NCBI GenBank assembly: GCA_021813745.1
Contig: JAKAJO010000046.1
Span: 1 to 52,843 of the forward strand
Origin: Acidobacteriota bacterium
GTDB lineage: Bacteria; Acidobacteriota; Terriglobia; Terriglobales; Acidobacteriaceae
Direction of reading: 5' to 3'
DNA: 52,843 bases
Of this stretch, positions 8,408 to 17,569 are shown piece by piece (the stretch's first letter is position 1; every line of letters begins with the position of its first letter). The translations under genes and the position numbers were made by a program. The notes beneath the pieces are model-generated. The model searched no databases and was not told the origin of the DNA. It saw nothing but the letters and a program-made list of their open reading frames with translations.

Positions 8408-11014
8408 ATGAAATCATTCCATTTGAATCTGCCTCTGCGCACCGCGATTGCCGTTGCGTGTTTTTGTGTCTTTGGCTTCCAAGCGAGCGCTGAGCGCCTT
8501 CCAACGACTGTTCTCCCCGAGCACTACTCACTGGCGCTTACGCCAAACCTGCAAACAGCAACCTTCAGTGGCGTGGAATCCATCGAAGTGGAGACAAAGG
8601 AAGCCGTAAAGGCCATCACCCTGAATGCTCTTGAGATTGAAATCCAATCGGCCAGCATCTCAAGTGGCGCAGAAGATCAGAAGGCGACTGTCAGTTTCGA
8701 CAAGGGAAAAGAACAGGTAACCCTTTCGGTCCCCCGTGAGATTCCCGCGGGCAAGGCGACGATCCACATTCGCTACACGGGAATCTTGAATGACAAATTG
8801 CGCGGCTTTTATCTCTCCAAGACAGCGCGCCGGAATTACGCCGTCACCCAGTTTGAGTCAACGGATGCGCGGCGAGCTTTCCCTTCCTTCGATGAGCCCG
8901 CCTTCAAAGCCCGGTTTGACATTACGCTTGTCGTCGACAAAGGGGATACAGCGATCTCCAACGGTCCCATCGTGAGTGATACGCCAGGCCCTCAGGCGGG
9001 CAAGCACACGCTCAAATTTCTGACCACGCCGAAGATGTCCACGTATCTTGTCGCGTTCCTGGTGGGCGACTTTCAGTGCACTGCTGGCGCGCAGGATGGG
9101 GTGGCTCTCCGGGTGTGCTCAACACCCGACAAGGTTGGCCTGACGTCCTACGGGCTGGAAGTTGCCAAGTTTGTCCTGCACTACTACAACAACTATTTTG
9201 GGATTCCCTATCCTCTGAAAAAGCTGGACCTGATCGGTCTCCCGGACTTTGAGGCGGGCGCGATGGAGAACTTTGGAGCCATCACCTATCGGGAGACAGC
9301 GCTTCTTATCGACCCCAAGACGGCTTCCATCGGATCAAAGAAGCAGGTTGCCCTTGTGATTGCGCACGAGATGGCACACCAATGGTTTGGCGATCTGGTC
9401 ACGATGCAGTGGTGGAACAATGTGTGGCTCAACGAGGGGTTTGCGACATGGATGGAGAACAAGCCCGTCGCCGCGATGCACCCGGAGTGGCATATTGATC
9501 AGGACGTCGCCGAAGACATGGACGGCACGCTGAATCTTGATGCGGAACCCACCTCACGAGCGATTCGTGCCAAGGCGGACACGCGCGACGAGATTGAAGA
9601 GATGTTCGACGGCATCTCATACGGCAAGGCGAGCGATGTGTTGTTGATGGTTGAGAACTACCTTGGCGAAGAGACATTTCGCAAGGGTGTCCACGCTTAC
9701 CTTGAAGCCCACCTATACGGCAACGCAACGGCGGAAGATTTTTGGAATGCCCAGACGGTGACGAGTCACAAGCCAGTGGATAAGATCATGGACTCGCTTG
9801 TCGCGCAGGCCGGAGAACCCCTGGTGGCCTTTGGAGAGCCTTCAAATGGGAGCGTAAGTGTCTCGCAAAAGCGCTTCTTTCTGAGTCCCAGCGTCAAGGT
9901 GGATCCAAGCCAGAAGTGGACGATCCCGGTGTGCTTCAAATCGAGTACTCCGGAGCCAGTCTGCGAGTTGGTGACTCCTGAGACAGCCTCGGTTCACTAT
10001 CCGTCCGACGCACTTTTCTTTGCCAATGCCAACGGGAAAGGCTACTACCGGAGCAAGTACCCTGCGGATGTGTATGCGAAGCTGGTGGCGCATGTGGAGA
10101 CGAGCCTGACACCGACCGAGCGCATCAGTTTGCTCGGCGATGAGTGGGCGCAGGTCCGGGCAAATACCGCAACCGTGGGGGACTATCTCAATCTGGTGTC
10201 GGCGATGAAAGCTGACTCGAATGACGCAGTGATCAGTTCGGCAGTGGGAGCAGTGGATGCGGTCTACGAACGGATCGCAACGACCGAGGCGGATCAAGTT
10301 GGACTGGCAGCATGGATTCGCAAGACCTATGAGCCCGAATATGAAAAGCTCGAGTCACCATCAGCCGATGATTCGCCCAACACGCGGCAATTGCGCGCCG
10401 ACCTGTTTGGCATTCTCGGCAACCTGGGCAAGGATCCGAAGGTCCTGGCCGAGGCGCGCAAGATTGCTGATCAATACCTTACAGACCCCGCTTCAGTGGA
10501 TGCCACGCTGGCGCAAACGGCCTTGCGCGTTGCGGCCCGTAATGGAGACTCAGATCTTTTCGACAAGCTGCAAAAGGTCTATGAGACATCCACGAATCCA
10601 GAGATCCAGATCAGTTCGTTACGGCTTCTTGGGATGTTTGAAAATCCCGATCTGGAGGAGCGCTCTCTGGAGTTTGCAATTTCCGGCAAAGTGCGCAACC
10701 AGGACGCGGCAATCCAGATTGCGATCCCGATGTATATGGGCGGAGCACGTCGCGACAAGGCCTGGCAGTTTGTGCAGTCACACTGGGATGCCGTACACGC
10801 GCTGCTAACACCCGAGCTTGGCAACGTTCTTGTGGAATCGACGGGAACCTTCTGCACCGAGGACGCAGCGAGGAATGTTCAGGACTTCTTCACCGCGCAT
10901 CCTGTGGCCTCCGCCGAGCGCGCAGTGAAGCACAGTATCGAACGGATCGATGGCTGTGTTGAACTGCGCAGGCTGCAAGGACCGAATCTGACTGCGTGGA
11001 TCGCTCAACAGTAG
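8408..11014 (+). CDS. secreted M1-family metallo-aminopeptidase
   Basis: An 868-residue zinc aminopeptidase of family M1 (gluzincin). A signal peptide covers about residues 1-28, ending in a SAER-type site, so the enzyme is probably periplasmic or secreted. The exopeptidase motif GAMEN is at 284-288. The zinc site is HEMAH at 320-324, with the third ligand Glu343 in NEGFATW. After the catalytic and beta domains, the rest (about 530-868) is an ERAP1-like helical C-terminal domain. GAGGA sits just upstream of ATG 8408. The gene has its own 228-base upstream region. The nearby small TonB-domain gene is convergent with it. It probably takes N-terminal residues from peptides outside the cytoplasm. 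Confidence 0.95.
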   Translation: MKSFHLNLPLRTAIAVACFCVFGFQASAERLPTTVLPEHYSLALTPNLQTATFSGVESIEVETKEAVKAITLNALEIEIQSASISSGAEDQKATVSFDKGKEQVTLSVPREIPAGKATIHIRYTGILNDKLRGFYLSKTARRNYAVTQFESTDARRAFPSFDEPAFKARFDITLVVDKGDTAISNGPIVSDTPGPQAGKHTLKFLTTPKMSTYLVAFLVGDFQCTAGAQDGVALRVCSTPDKVGLTSYGLEVAKFVLHYYNNYFGIPYPLKKLDLIGLPDFEAGAMENFGAITYRETALLIDPKTASIGSKKQVALVIAHEMAHQWFGDLVTMQWWNNVWLNEGFATWMENKPVAAMHPEWHIDQDVAEDMDGTLNLDAEPTSRAIRAKADTRDEIEEMFDGISYGKASDVLLMVENYLGEETFRKGVHAYLEAHLYGNATAEDFWNAQTVTSHKPVDKIMDSLVAQAGEPLVAFGEPSNGSVSVSQKRFFLSPSVKVDPSQKWTIPVCFKSSTPEPVCELVTPETASVHYPSDALFFANANGKGYYRSKYPADVYAKLVAHVETSLTPTERISLLGDEWAQVRANTATVGDYLNLVSAMKADSNDAVISSAVGAVDAVYERIATTEADQVGLAAWIRKTYEPEYEKLESPSADDSPNTRQLRADLFGILGNLGKDPKVLAEARKIADQYLTDPASVDATLAQTALRVAARNGDSDLFDKLQKVYETSTNPEIQISSLRLLGMFENPDLEERSLEFAISGKVRNQDAAIQIAIPMYMGGARRDKAWQFVQSHWDAVHALLTPELGNVLVESTGTFCTEDAARNVQDFFTAHPVASAERAVKHSIERIDGCVELRRLQGPNLTAWIAQQ

Positions 11015-11090
11015 AAGTTATGAACAGCAGAAGCTGGTCGAGACTCGCGCGGCAGGTTGCGCACACCCAGGGCTGACCAGCAGAAAAAGA

Positions 11091-11141
11091 CCACTCCCTG
11101 CCGTTTTGTCGTTGAAGACGATGTATTCCGGGAGGGAGTGG
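11091..11141. terminator. possible shared hairpin between convergent genes
   Basis: Two near-complementary arms (CCACTCCCTGCCG at 11091-11103, CGGGAGGGAGTGG at 11129-11141; one mismatch) enclose 25 bases between the convergent M1 and TonB-domain genes. The loop is long and no T-run follows, so a terminator role is only possible. Confidence 0.3.
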
Positions 11142-11163
11142 AATCTGAAAATGATTCAAGAGT

Positions 11164-11622
11164 CTATTTGGCTGCCTGGAACTGCACAACAAGGTTGAGA
11201 TTGATGGGAACGGCCTGATCATCGAGTGTGGCAGGGGTAAAGTGCCATGTGCTGACTGCGGCCACGACCTTGGAGTCCACTTCTGGATTCACGGACTTGA
11301 TGATTTGCACATGATGCGGAGTACCTTCCGCATCCACCTTGAAGCTCACAACTGCCTTCTCAGAACTCAAATCATGTTCGTGAAAGTCGGAGGTTGCGAC
11401 AACGATTTTAGGGGGAGTGAGAAGCTTTGGAGCGATGACGCCCGTGCTGATGGGGCGCTCCGGATTGAGAGCACGTACGTCGGATACCCCTGCGACCGAA
11501 GGGGGCATCACGGTTGAGGTTGTGTTGGTGGCTTCCATCGTGACACCCTGGCCGTTCGTGCGTGTCTGCGCATGGAGCAGCAACGTGGAGAAAAGGACTG
11601 TGCCAACAAGAAGTTTGCGCAT
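11164..11622 (-). CDS. small exported TonB C-terminal-domain protein
   Basis: A 152-residue protein with a signal peptide (MRKLLVGTVLFSTLLLHAQT) and a TonB C-terminal-like domain at about 65-150 (VVSFKVDAEGTPHHVQIIKS, then VSTWHFTPATLDD). It lacks the membrane anchor and Pro-rich linker of a real energy transducer. It is probably a free periplasmic or secreted protein using the TonB_C fold for binding. The gene stands alone and is convergent with the M1 peptidase gene. Function unknown. Confidence 0.8.
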   Translation of the reverse strand: MRKLLVGTVLFSTLLLHAQTRTNGQGVTMEATNTTSTVMPPSVAGVSDVRALNPERPISTGVIAPKLLTPPKIVVATSDFHEHDLSSEKAVVSFKVDAEGTPHHVQIIKSVNPEVDSKVVAAVSTWHFTPATLDDQAVPINLNLVVQFQAAK

Positions 11623-11911
11623 GATAATGTCTCCATTGGGTCAAGAGTTACCAACACCACTTTATTTCCAACTATATAGACTTGTCAACATATTTTTGAA
11701 ACATCTTATTTTTCATTTAGTTACATATGCGGCCTAGCCGGATTTTGCGCAGAGTTTTGGAATTCACTCATCCGCAGGAGAAGGCGGAGACGAGGATTTG
11801 GATCAAACTGCGAACGGCGAGAGGCCACCGCGAATCGCGAAAGCGCCAACCTGCCAGCAAGACTCCGAGAGCCTAACAAGCGACAAGAAGCGGATTGGAT
11901 ATGATGAACGC

Positions 11912-12616
11912 ATGCCGCAAATACTGACTGGCCAAACGCTGCTGATTGATGCGGACGATACCCTTTGGGAAAACAACATCTATTTCGAACAAGCCATTGC
12001 CTCATTCGTCAGCTATCTCAACCATGACCGGCATACTCCAGCCGAGGTCAGGCAGACACTCAACGCGGTCGAGCGCGAAACCATCCAGACACATGGATAC
12101 GGTTTGGGCAGCTTCGCGCGGTCGCTCGTGACCTGTTTTGAGAGACTCAGCAGCGCCCCTCTATCAGAGGAAAAGCGTGATCGGATTGCTGGCTTTGCAC
12201 ACGCTATTCGAGATCAGGAGATTGAGTTGCTCCCCGGCGTTGAAGAGACCCTCAGAGAGTTAGCGCAACGGCATCGCCTGATTCTGATGACCAAGGGAAA
12301 TCACGCAGAGCAGGCGGATAAGTTTTCTCGCTCGGGACTGGCGCAGTACTTCAAGGCTGCGGAGATCGTGCCCGAGAAGGATCCCGCCATGTATCGGGCG
12401 GTGTTGAACCGACACAATCTGAATGCGGAGACCAGTTGGATGATCGGCAACAGCCCCAAGAGCGATATCAACCCCGCGATTGCAGCCGGCCTGCATGCCG
12501 TCTTTCTCTTCCACAAAGACACCTGGGTCTTGGAGCATGCGGAGCTCGCGTCGCCGCAGCCGCCGCAGCAATTGATCGAACTGGACGCGTTTGCAAAGCT
12601 TGGAGAGATTTTTTAG
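11912..12616 (+). CDS. HAD-superfamily hydrolase
   Basis: A 234-residue HAD phosphatase. Motif I is near the N-terminus, with the nucleophile Asp in LIDADDTLW. Motif II is LILMTKGN. The Lys of motif III lies in the EIVPEKDPAMY region. Motif IV is MIGNSPKSDINPA. A helical cap (about 20-100) lies between motifs I and II, as in the YjjG/Gph-type C1 class. I chose ATG 11912 because the conserved domain begins directly after it. The ribosome site is weak, and a longer reading from 11798 adds charged residues with no domain character. Substrate unknown; small sugar or nucleotide phosphates are usual for this class. Confidence 0.85.
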   Translation: MPQILTGQTLLIDADDTLWENNIYFEQAIASFVSYLNHDRHTPAEVRQTLNAVERETIQTHGYGLGSFARSLVTCFERLSSAPLSEEKRDRIAGFAHAIRDQEIELLPGVEETLRELAQRHRLILMTKGNHAEQADKFSRSGLAQYFKAAEIVPEKDPAMYRAVLNRHNLNAETSWMIGNSPKSDINPAIAAGLHAVFLFHKDTWVLEHAELASPQPPQQLIELDAFAKLGEIF

Positions 12617-12726
12617 CTTTTTCCCAAGCATCAACTCTTCAACGACGCTGAAGGTGGAGTGCCCTTCCCCTGCTGCTGAATGCAGGATTCATTTCCATGT
12701 CGTCGAAAGGCGTTCTTCACGAAGGG

Positions 12727-12754
12727 AACGAACCGGGTCTATACTTGGTTCGTT
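12727..12754. promoter_or_regulatory. inverted repeat upstream of the aldehyde oxidoreductase operon
   Basis: AACGAACC at 12727-12734 and GGTTCGTT at 12747-12754 form a perfect 8-bp inverted repeat with a 12-base spacer. It lies in the otherwise empty 325-base gap between the HAD gene and the operon, about 190 bases before the first start codon. No T-run follows, so an operator is more likely than a terminator. An 8-bp repeat can also arise by chance. Confidence 0.3.
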
Positions 12755-12941
12755 TAAGGACAGCTTCCCCATCTTCATGCAGAAAACGGGCGGCAAGCTT
12801 CCATTGATGCGTTTTCCATCACCGAGACGCCGCGAGTTGAATACTGCAGCATTTGTTTCATGGCGAATCGGTCGCTCTATTCTCTTCTGCGTGCGCAAGG
12901 TACACGTCAGGGTCAACCACTGAAAGGGCATGGAGGTAGGC

Positions 12942-13616
12942 ATGACCGGCAACGAGCCCCCAAGCGACCGTCATTCGGATCGTTCCGCTAATTCAACAAC
13001 CGCAAAGAAGTTGACGCGCCGTGGATTTTTGAAAGGCGCAGGAATCACGGCGGCCAGCACTGCTCTGATTGAGGGCGTTCAGGGATTCCAGCAGGAGGCC
13101 CTGGCTGCCACCCCGGAGCACGTGAAAGAGTACGGCCCCGAAGCCGCACCCGTGACGCTGCACATCAATGGCCGGGAACACACGGTTCGCATCGAACCCC
13201 GCACCACCCTGGCGGAAGCGCTCCGCGTGGAACTCGGCATGACCGGAACAAAGATCAGCTGCGATCGCGGAGTCTGCTCGAGTTGCACCGTGTGGCTGGA
13301 CAAGATGCCAGTGAACAGCTGCATGACGCTGGCCGTGGATGCGGTTGACCACCAGATCACGACGATTGAGGGGCTGTCCGTCGACAACGAAGTGCATCCG
13401 CTGCAAGAAGCCTTTGTGCGGCACGATGCCATGCAATGCGGTTTTTGCACGCCCGGCATGGTCATGAGCTCTGCTGCGCTGCTGGAGCGAAACCCGCACC
13501 CTTCCGAGGCTGATGTTCGCATGGCAGTCAGCGGCAATCTTTGCCGATGCGGAACCTATCCCAAGATTTTTGCAGCGGTCCTGGACGTATCGAGTCATCA
13601 AGCAACCAAGGCGTAG
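12942..13616 (+). CDS. paoA: aldehyde oxidoreductase [2Fe-2S] subunit, Tat-exported (PaoA/YagT-like)
   Basis: A 224-residue small subunit of a xanthine-oxidase-family molybdenum hydroxylase. A twin-arginine signal (TRRGFLKGAG, residues 25-34) directs the folded complex to the periplasm. The plant-type [2Fe-2S] cluster uses Cys107, 112, 115 and 127. The second cluster uses Cys166, 169, 201 and 203 (CGFCTPG and CRCGTYPK). GGAGG at 12932-12936 supports ATG 12942 over an in-frame ATG at 12930, which would contain the ribosome site. It heads the operon A-C-B and passes electrons from the molybdenum centre to FAD. E. coli PaoA is the closest characterised model. The in vivo aldehyde substrate is unknown. 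Confidence 0.92.
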   Translation: MTGNEPPSDRHSDRSANSTTAKKLTRRGFLKGAGITAASTALIEGVQGFQQEALAATPEHVKEYGPEAAPVTLHINGREHTVRIEPRTTLAEALRVELGMTGTKISCDRGVCSSCTVWLDKMPVNSCMTLAVDAVDHQITTIEGLSVDNEVHPLQEAFVRHDAMQCGFCTPGMVMSSAALLERNPHPSEADVRMAVSGNLCRCGTYPKIFAAVLDVSSHQATKA

Positions 13617-13627
13617 GAGATGAAGCC

Positions 13628-16039
13628 ATGGCAATCCACCCAACTGAAGTGATTCCTGATGCCCTGATGAGTAGCTCCGCCGGTGCGAGCGATGCGGCTT
13701 CAAAGACCGTTAAGATGCCGATTGGTATTCCGGACTTCACGCTACGCGAGGAGGAACGGATTGTTCCCGATTCCGAGCCTCCGGTGCTTCCGCTGAACAA
13801 GGATCTGAAGTATATCGGCAAGCCGACGGAGCGTTGGGACGGCCGCGCCAAAGCGACAGGGCGTGCCCGATACACCGCGGATGTGCAATTGCCGGGCATG
13901 CTGTACGCAAAGTTTGTGAATGCATCGGTACCGCACGCAAAGATTCTGTCGGTCGATACGTCCGCTGCGGAGAGCCACCCCGGAGTCAAGGGTGTGCATG
14001 TCATCGAAAAGATTCTCGGGAATGCCGTGCTTCGCAATCCGTCGCTGGAACAATCGCGATATCCGCTGGTCCGCTACGTCGGGCAACCCGTTGCCGCGGT
14101 TGCCGCCACATCGCCGCAGGCGGCCGAGGATGCAGCGGCGAAGATCAAAGTGAAATATGAACCACTCCCGTTTGTAGTGGATATGGACCTTGCGCGCGAG
14201 GCTGACGCGCCCCTGGTATTTCCCGGCGCCGCCGATCAGGCGGGCACGGCCGGCGGCGGCGGCAGCGCAGGGGGACTTACCCAGACTGGCAATGTACATG
14301 GGCCGGCAGTCCACAAGGTGGGCGATGCGGAACAGGCATTCAAGGAATCGGACGTGGTTGTGGACGCTCACTATACGACGCAGGTCCAGACACACTCAGC
14401 TCTGGAAACGCACGGCGTAGTGGCCGACTGGAAACCAGAAATGCTGACGGTGTACGCGTCCACGCAGGGCACTGCCAGCGTTCGTGAGGAATGCGCCGCT
14501 TTTTTTCAGCTGCCGATGTCGAAGGTGCGTGTCATCACGGAGTACATGGGCGGAGGATTTGGCGCGAAGTTCGGCGCGGGCAATCCCGGCGTGGTGGCCG
14601 CGGCCCTTTCGCGGAAGACCGGCGCGCCTGTTCGGCTCATGCTTGACCGCCAGGAGGAACATCTCTCTGTGGGAAATCGCCCAAGTTCAGATCAGAGACT
14701 CCGCATTGGGGCGAAAAAGGACGGCACAATCACCGCCATTCAGCTCATCAGCTATGGCACGGCAGGATGTGGCACAGGAGCCGGCTGCGCAGGACCCGCG
14801 ACAAACCTCTACAAATGGGCGACCCTGCACGTTGAAGAGAATGATGTCTTTACGAATGCCGGTCCGGCGGCAGCCTTCCGGGCTCCGGGTCATCCGCAAG
14901 GCGCTTTTGCTCTGGAACAGTCCATTGATGAGTTGGCTGAGCGGTTAAACATGGACCTGCTGGATCTGCGCGATCGCATTGATGAAAATCCAGTTCGTCG
15001 TGTGCAGCGCCAGATTATCCGCGAGAGCGCGATCTGGAAGTCGCGCCATGCAACGCCAAACACAGATGCGGGTCCGATCAAGCGCGGGATCGGACTGTCT
15101 CAGTCCGTCTGGTACAGGCACCTGACCATGGAATCGGCGGCTGAAGTGCGCGTGCACAAGGACGGCTCGCTCGAAGTGCTCTCTGCGGTACAGGATATTG
15201 GAAGCGGCATCAAAACGGTGCTCGCACAGATTTTGGCCGAGCAATTTGGCGTGCCTCCAGCCAAAGTTGAAGTCAAAGTTGGCGACACCAATTACCCGGT
15301 TGGCCCCAACTCTGGTGGAAGTGTGACAACTGCATCCCTGACTCCCGCAGTTCGTGATGCAGCATGGCAGGCCTCACAGAAGTTTCTGGCGAGTATTGCG
15401 CCCTCATTGGGGACAAGTGCAAGCGACCTCTCGCTGAATGAAGGGATGGTGCGGAGCAAATCGAATAAGTTCCAGCCCATGACATTCAGGAGTGCAGCCG
15501 CTCGGATGAACACGGACCAGGTCACCGCCCAGGCCAAGCGCATTCCGGACTATGACCCCAAAAAGTACGATACCTACGGTGGCGTCGATGTGGCTGAGGT
15601 TGCTGTCGACACTGAGACAGGACGCATCCATGTAAAGCACGTGTATGCCGTACACGATTGTGGCCGGCCCATGAACCCGACGCAGGTGATCAGCCAGATC
15701 AATGGTGGCGTGATCCAGGGGGTTTCGTACACTCTTTTTGAACATCGTCTGCTAGATCCCAACTATGGAATCATGGTGAACGCGAATCTCGATAAGTACA
15801 AGATTGCCGGGTCGTTTGAGATTCCAAAGATTGAAGTGGTGTTGACTGAGTCCTACATTGGGCAGAGCTCAACCGATGCTTCAGGCATCGGCGAAGCTGC
15901 TGGGATCATTTCAGCGGGAGCTGCGATTGCCAATGCCTTTTACAATGCAACGGGAGTGCGCATCCGTCAGTTGCCCATGACGCCTGCTGTTGTCCTGGCT
16001 GCGTTGAACAAGCCCAAACCGCAAATGGAGGCCCTATGA
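13628..16039 (+). CDS. paoC: aldehyde oxidoreductase molybdopterin-binding subunit (PaoC/YagR-like)
   Basis: An 803-residue large subunit that binds the molybdenum cofactor and oxidises the substrate. The conserved aldehyde oxidase/xanthine dehydrogenase hammerhead domain starts at about residue 65 (GRAKATGRARYTADV). Cofactor-contact segments include GGGFGAKFG and AFRAPGHPQG. The base catalyst Glu756 lies in ASGIGEAAG near the C-terminus, as in active family members. There is a Gly/Ala-rich insertion at about 208-222. AGGAG about nine bases before ATG 13628 supports this start; a longer reading would run back into paoA. It has no signal of its own and should be carried out by the Tat signal of the small subunit. 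Its stop overlaps the next start (ATGA). Confidence 0.93.
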   Translation: MAIHPTEVIPDALMSSSAGASDAASKTVKMPIGIPDFTLREEERIVPDSEPPVLPLNKDLKYIGKPTERWDGRAKATGRARYTADVQLPGMLYAKFVNASVPHAKILSVDTSAAESHPGVKGVHVIEKILGNAVLRNPSLEQSRYPLVRYVGQPVAAVAATSPQAAEDAAAKIKVKYEPLPFVVDMDLAREADAPLVFPGAADQAGTAGGGGSAGGLTQTGNVHGPAVHKVGDAEQAFKESDVVVDAHYTTQVQTHSALETHGVVADWKPEMLTVYASTQGTASVREECAAFFQLPMSKVRVITEYMGGGFGAKFGAGNPGVVAAALSRKTGAPVRLMLDRQEEHLSVGNRPSSDQRLRIGAKKDGTITAIQLISYGTAGCGTGAGCAGPATNLYKWATLHVEENDVFTNAGPAAAFRAPGHPQGAFALEQSIDELAERLNMDLLDLRDRIDENPVRRVQRQIIRESAIWKSRHATPNTDAGPIKRGIGLSQSVWYRHLTMESAAEVRVHKDGSLEVLSAVQDIGSGIKTVLAQILAEQFGVPPAKVEVKVGDTNYPVGPNSGGSVTTASLTPAVRDAAWQASQKFLASIAPSLGTSASDLSLNEGMVRSKSNKFQPMTFRSAAARMNTDQVTAQAKRIPDYDPKKYDTYGGVDVAEVAVDTETGRIHVKHVYAVHDCGRPMNPTQVISQINGGVIQGVSYTLFEHRLLDPNYGIMVNANLDKYKIAGSFEIPKIEVVLTESYIGQSSTDASGIGEAAGIISAGAAIANAFYNATGVRIRQLPMTPAVVLAALNKPKPQMEAL

Positions 16040-17037
16040 ACTCCTTCTCCCTGGCCGACTGCACATCCCTTGAATCTGCACTGTCGGAGCTGAAAAGCGG
16101 CGCCGTGGTGAAAGCGGGTGGCGTGGATTTGCTGGATCGCATGAAAAACGGCACGGACACGCCGACGCGCCTGGTGAACATTCGCAGAATTTCGGAGCTG
16201 CGAGGGATTCACGAGACATCGGATGGCTTGACCATCGGTGCGCTGACGACGCTGGCCGAGATCGCAGACGATCCGACAATTCGCTCTCAGTACACGATCC
16301 TTTCGGATGCATGTGGGCATGCGGCAACTCCACATATTCGCAACATGGCGACAATTGGTGGCAATGTGCTGCAAGAGTTGCAGTGCTGGTACTTTCGATC
16401 GGCGGAGTTCCAGTGCATTCGCAAAGGGAAAGAGCAGTGCTTTGCATTCTCCGGGCTCAATCAATATCACGCCATCATGGATTACGGTGGTTGTCCCTCT
16501 GTGGCGCCGTCCTCAGGCGCGGTGGCACTCCTCGCACTCAACGGTACGATTGAACTCACGTCTGCGGCGCGGGGAAAGCGCATGGTGGCCATCAAGGATT
16601 TCTATATCCACCCGGATGCGAATCCGCACCGGTTCAACGTCAAGGCTGATGATGAGATTCTCACTGCCATCCACATCCCGCAACCCGCGCCGGGAACGCG
16701 CTCAGCCTACCAGAAGTATGGAGAAAAAGAGAGCCATGATTGGGCTATTGCGGACGCAGGCATCCTACTGGAGATGGATGGTGACCAGTGTAAGCGCGCG
16801 GTCGTGACCATGGGCGCAGCCTCGCCGGTGGTCCGGCGCTCGCAGGAAGCGGAAGCGGTGCTCACTGGAAAGCGCATCACCGAGCAAACGGCGCGCGCCG
16901 CGGGAAAGGCAGCCATGACAGGGGCCATGCCTCTTTCGATGAATGCATACAAAGTGCAACTGTTCCCGGTTGCAATCTACCGCACCGTCCTTCTTGCAGC
17001 CGGCCAAATGGAACGCGACCCCAGCGCGGCTGGTTAG
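16036..17037 (+). CDS. paoB: aldehyde oxidoreductase FAD/[4Fe-4S] subunit (PaoB/YagS-like)
   Basis: A 333-residue FAD-binding medium subunit. The FAD loops are visible as KAGGVDLLDRMK (about 26-37) and MATIGGN (104-110). Cys117, 127, 135 and 153 form the extra four-Cys segment that in E. coli PaoB holds a [4Fe-4S] cluster and separates this group from ordinary xanthine dehydrogenase FAD subunits. The C-terminal CO-dehydrogenase flavoprotein domain follows (AIADAGILLEMD). The start overlaps the stop of paoC (ATGA). No cofactor-insertion chaperone (PaoD/XdhC) is in the window, so it must be encoded elsewhere. Confidence 0.92.
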   Translation: MNSFSLADCTSLESALSELKSGAVVKAGGVDLLDRMKNGTDTPTRLVNIRRISELRGIHETSDGLTIGALTTLAEIADDPTIRSQYTILSDACGHAATPHIRNMATIGGNVLQELQCWYFRSAEFQCIRKGKEQCFAFSGLNQYHAIMDYGGCPSVAPSSGAVALLALNGTIELTSAARGKRMVAIKDFYIHPDANPHRFNVKADDEILTAIHIPQPAPGTRSAYQKYGEKESHDWAIADAGILLEMDGDQCKRAVVTMGAASPVVRRSQEAEAVLTGKRITEQTARAAGKAAMTGAMPLSMNAYKVQLFPVAIYRTVLLAAGQMERDPSAAG

Positions 17038-17085
17038 CCCGAACGCAGGCGCCTTGTCATTTGCGGGCGCGGAAAGGAACTAAGA

Positions 17086-17319
17086 ATGAGTCACCCTGCG
17101 AATTCTGCTGAAAGACCGTGCCAATGCCTGCGGACAAAAAATCCCTATGGGACAACGCCGCAAAATGCGGAGGCGTGGCTGCCCGGCGTCGCCACCAGTT
17201 CAACATACTGGTGCCTGCGCACCATGGGACCGGCTGGGCCGGACGATCATTTTGTCCACCTTTCGCGCTGCGTTGAGGGTCGCGCCTGCTACGAAAAGGG
17301 CGAGGATTCAATCTCCTGA
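17086..17319 (+). CDS. small Cys-rich protein downstream of paoB
   Basis: A 77-residue ORF 48 bases after paoB with a good ribosome site (AAGGA about seven bases before ATG 17086). It has five Cys residues arranged CQC, then YWC, RC and RAC, plus a Trp/Gly-rich centre (TMGPAGPDDHFVH). There is no signal peptide and no family I can name. The Cys spacing suggests a metal-binding or redox domain. Its place right after an iron-sulfur/molybdenum operon makes co-expression possible. The gene is judged real from its ribosome site and Cys pattern. Confidence 0.55.
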   Translation: MSHPANSAERPCQCLRTKNPYGTTPQNAEAWLPGVATSSTYWCLRTMGPAGPDDHFVHLSRCVEGRACYEKGEDSIS

Positions 17320-17569
17320 TCCCCAAAGTCGAACGACGTCCTGGGAGTTCCTACTACCCCGTGGTGGACGCCGTTCGACACTAGCAGTCGACTCGGCTTC
17401 ATCCAAGAGCATTCCCTTCCCTGGAAGCCCCGGCCTCCGCCCGCTCTCATTCAACATCGTAAAATATGGTGAATGGGTATCAGTCCCTTCCCCACTGCGC
17501 CGGCTGCGCAAAAAATGGTCAAATGGGCGTGCGTCTGTGCTCAGCGGTCGGGAAATTGGGGCGAAGGAT

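Noticed and set aside
17328..17379. GTCGAACG and CGTTCGAC inverted repeat before the GT2 gene
   Set aside because: The 36-base gap between arms and lack of promoter or T-run context make a functional site unlikely.
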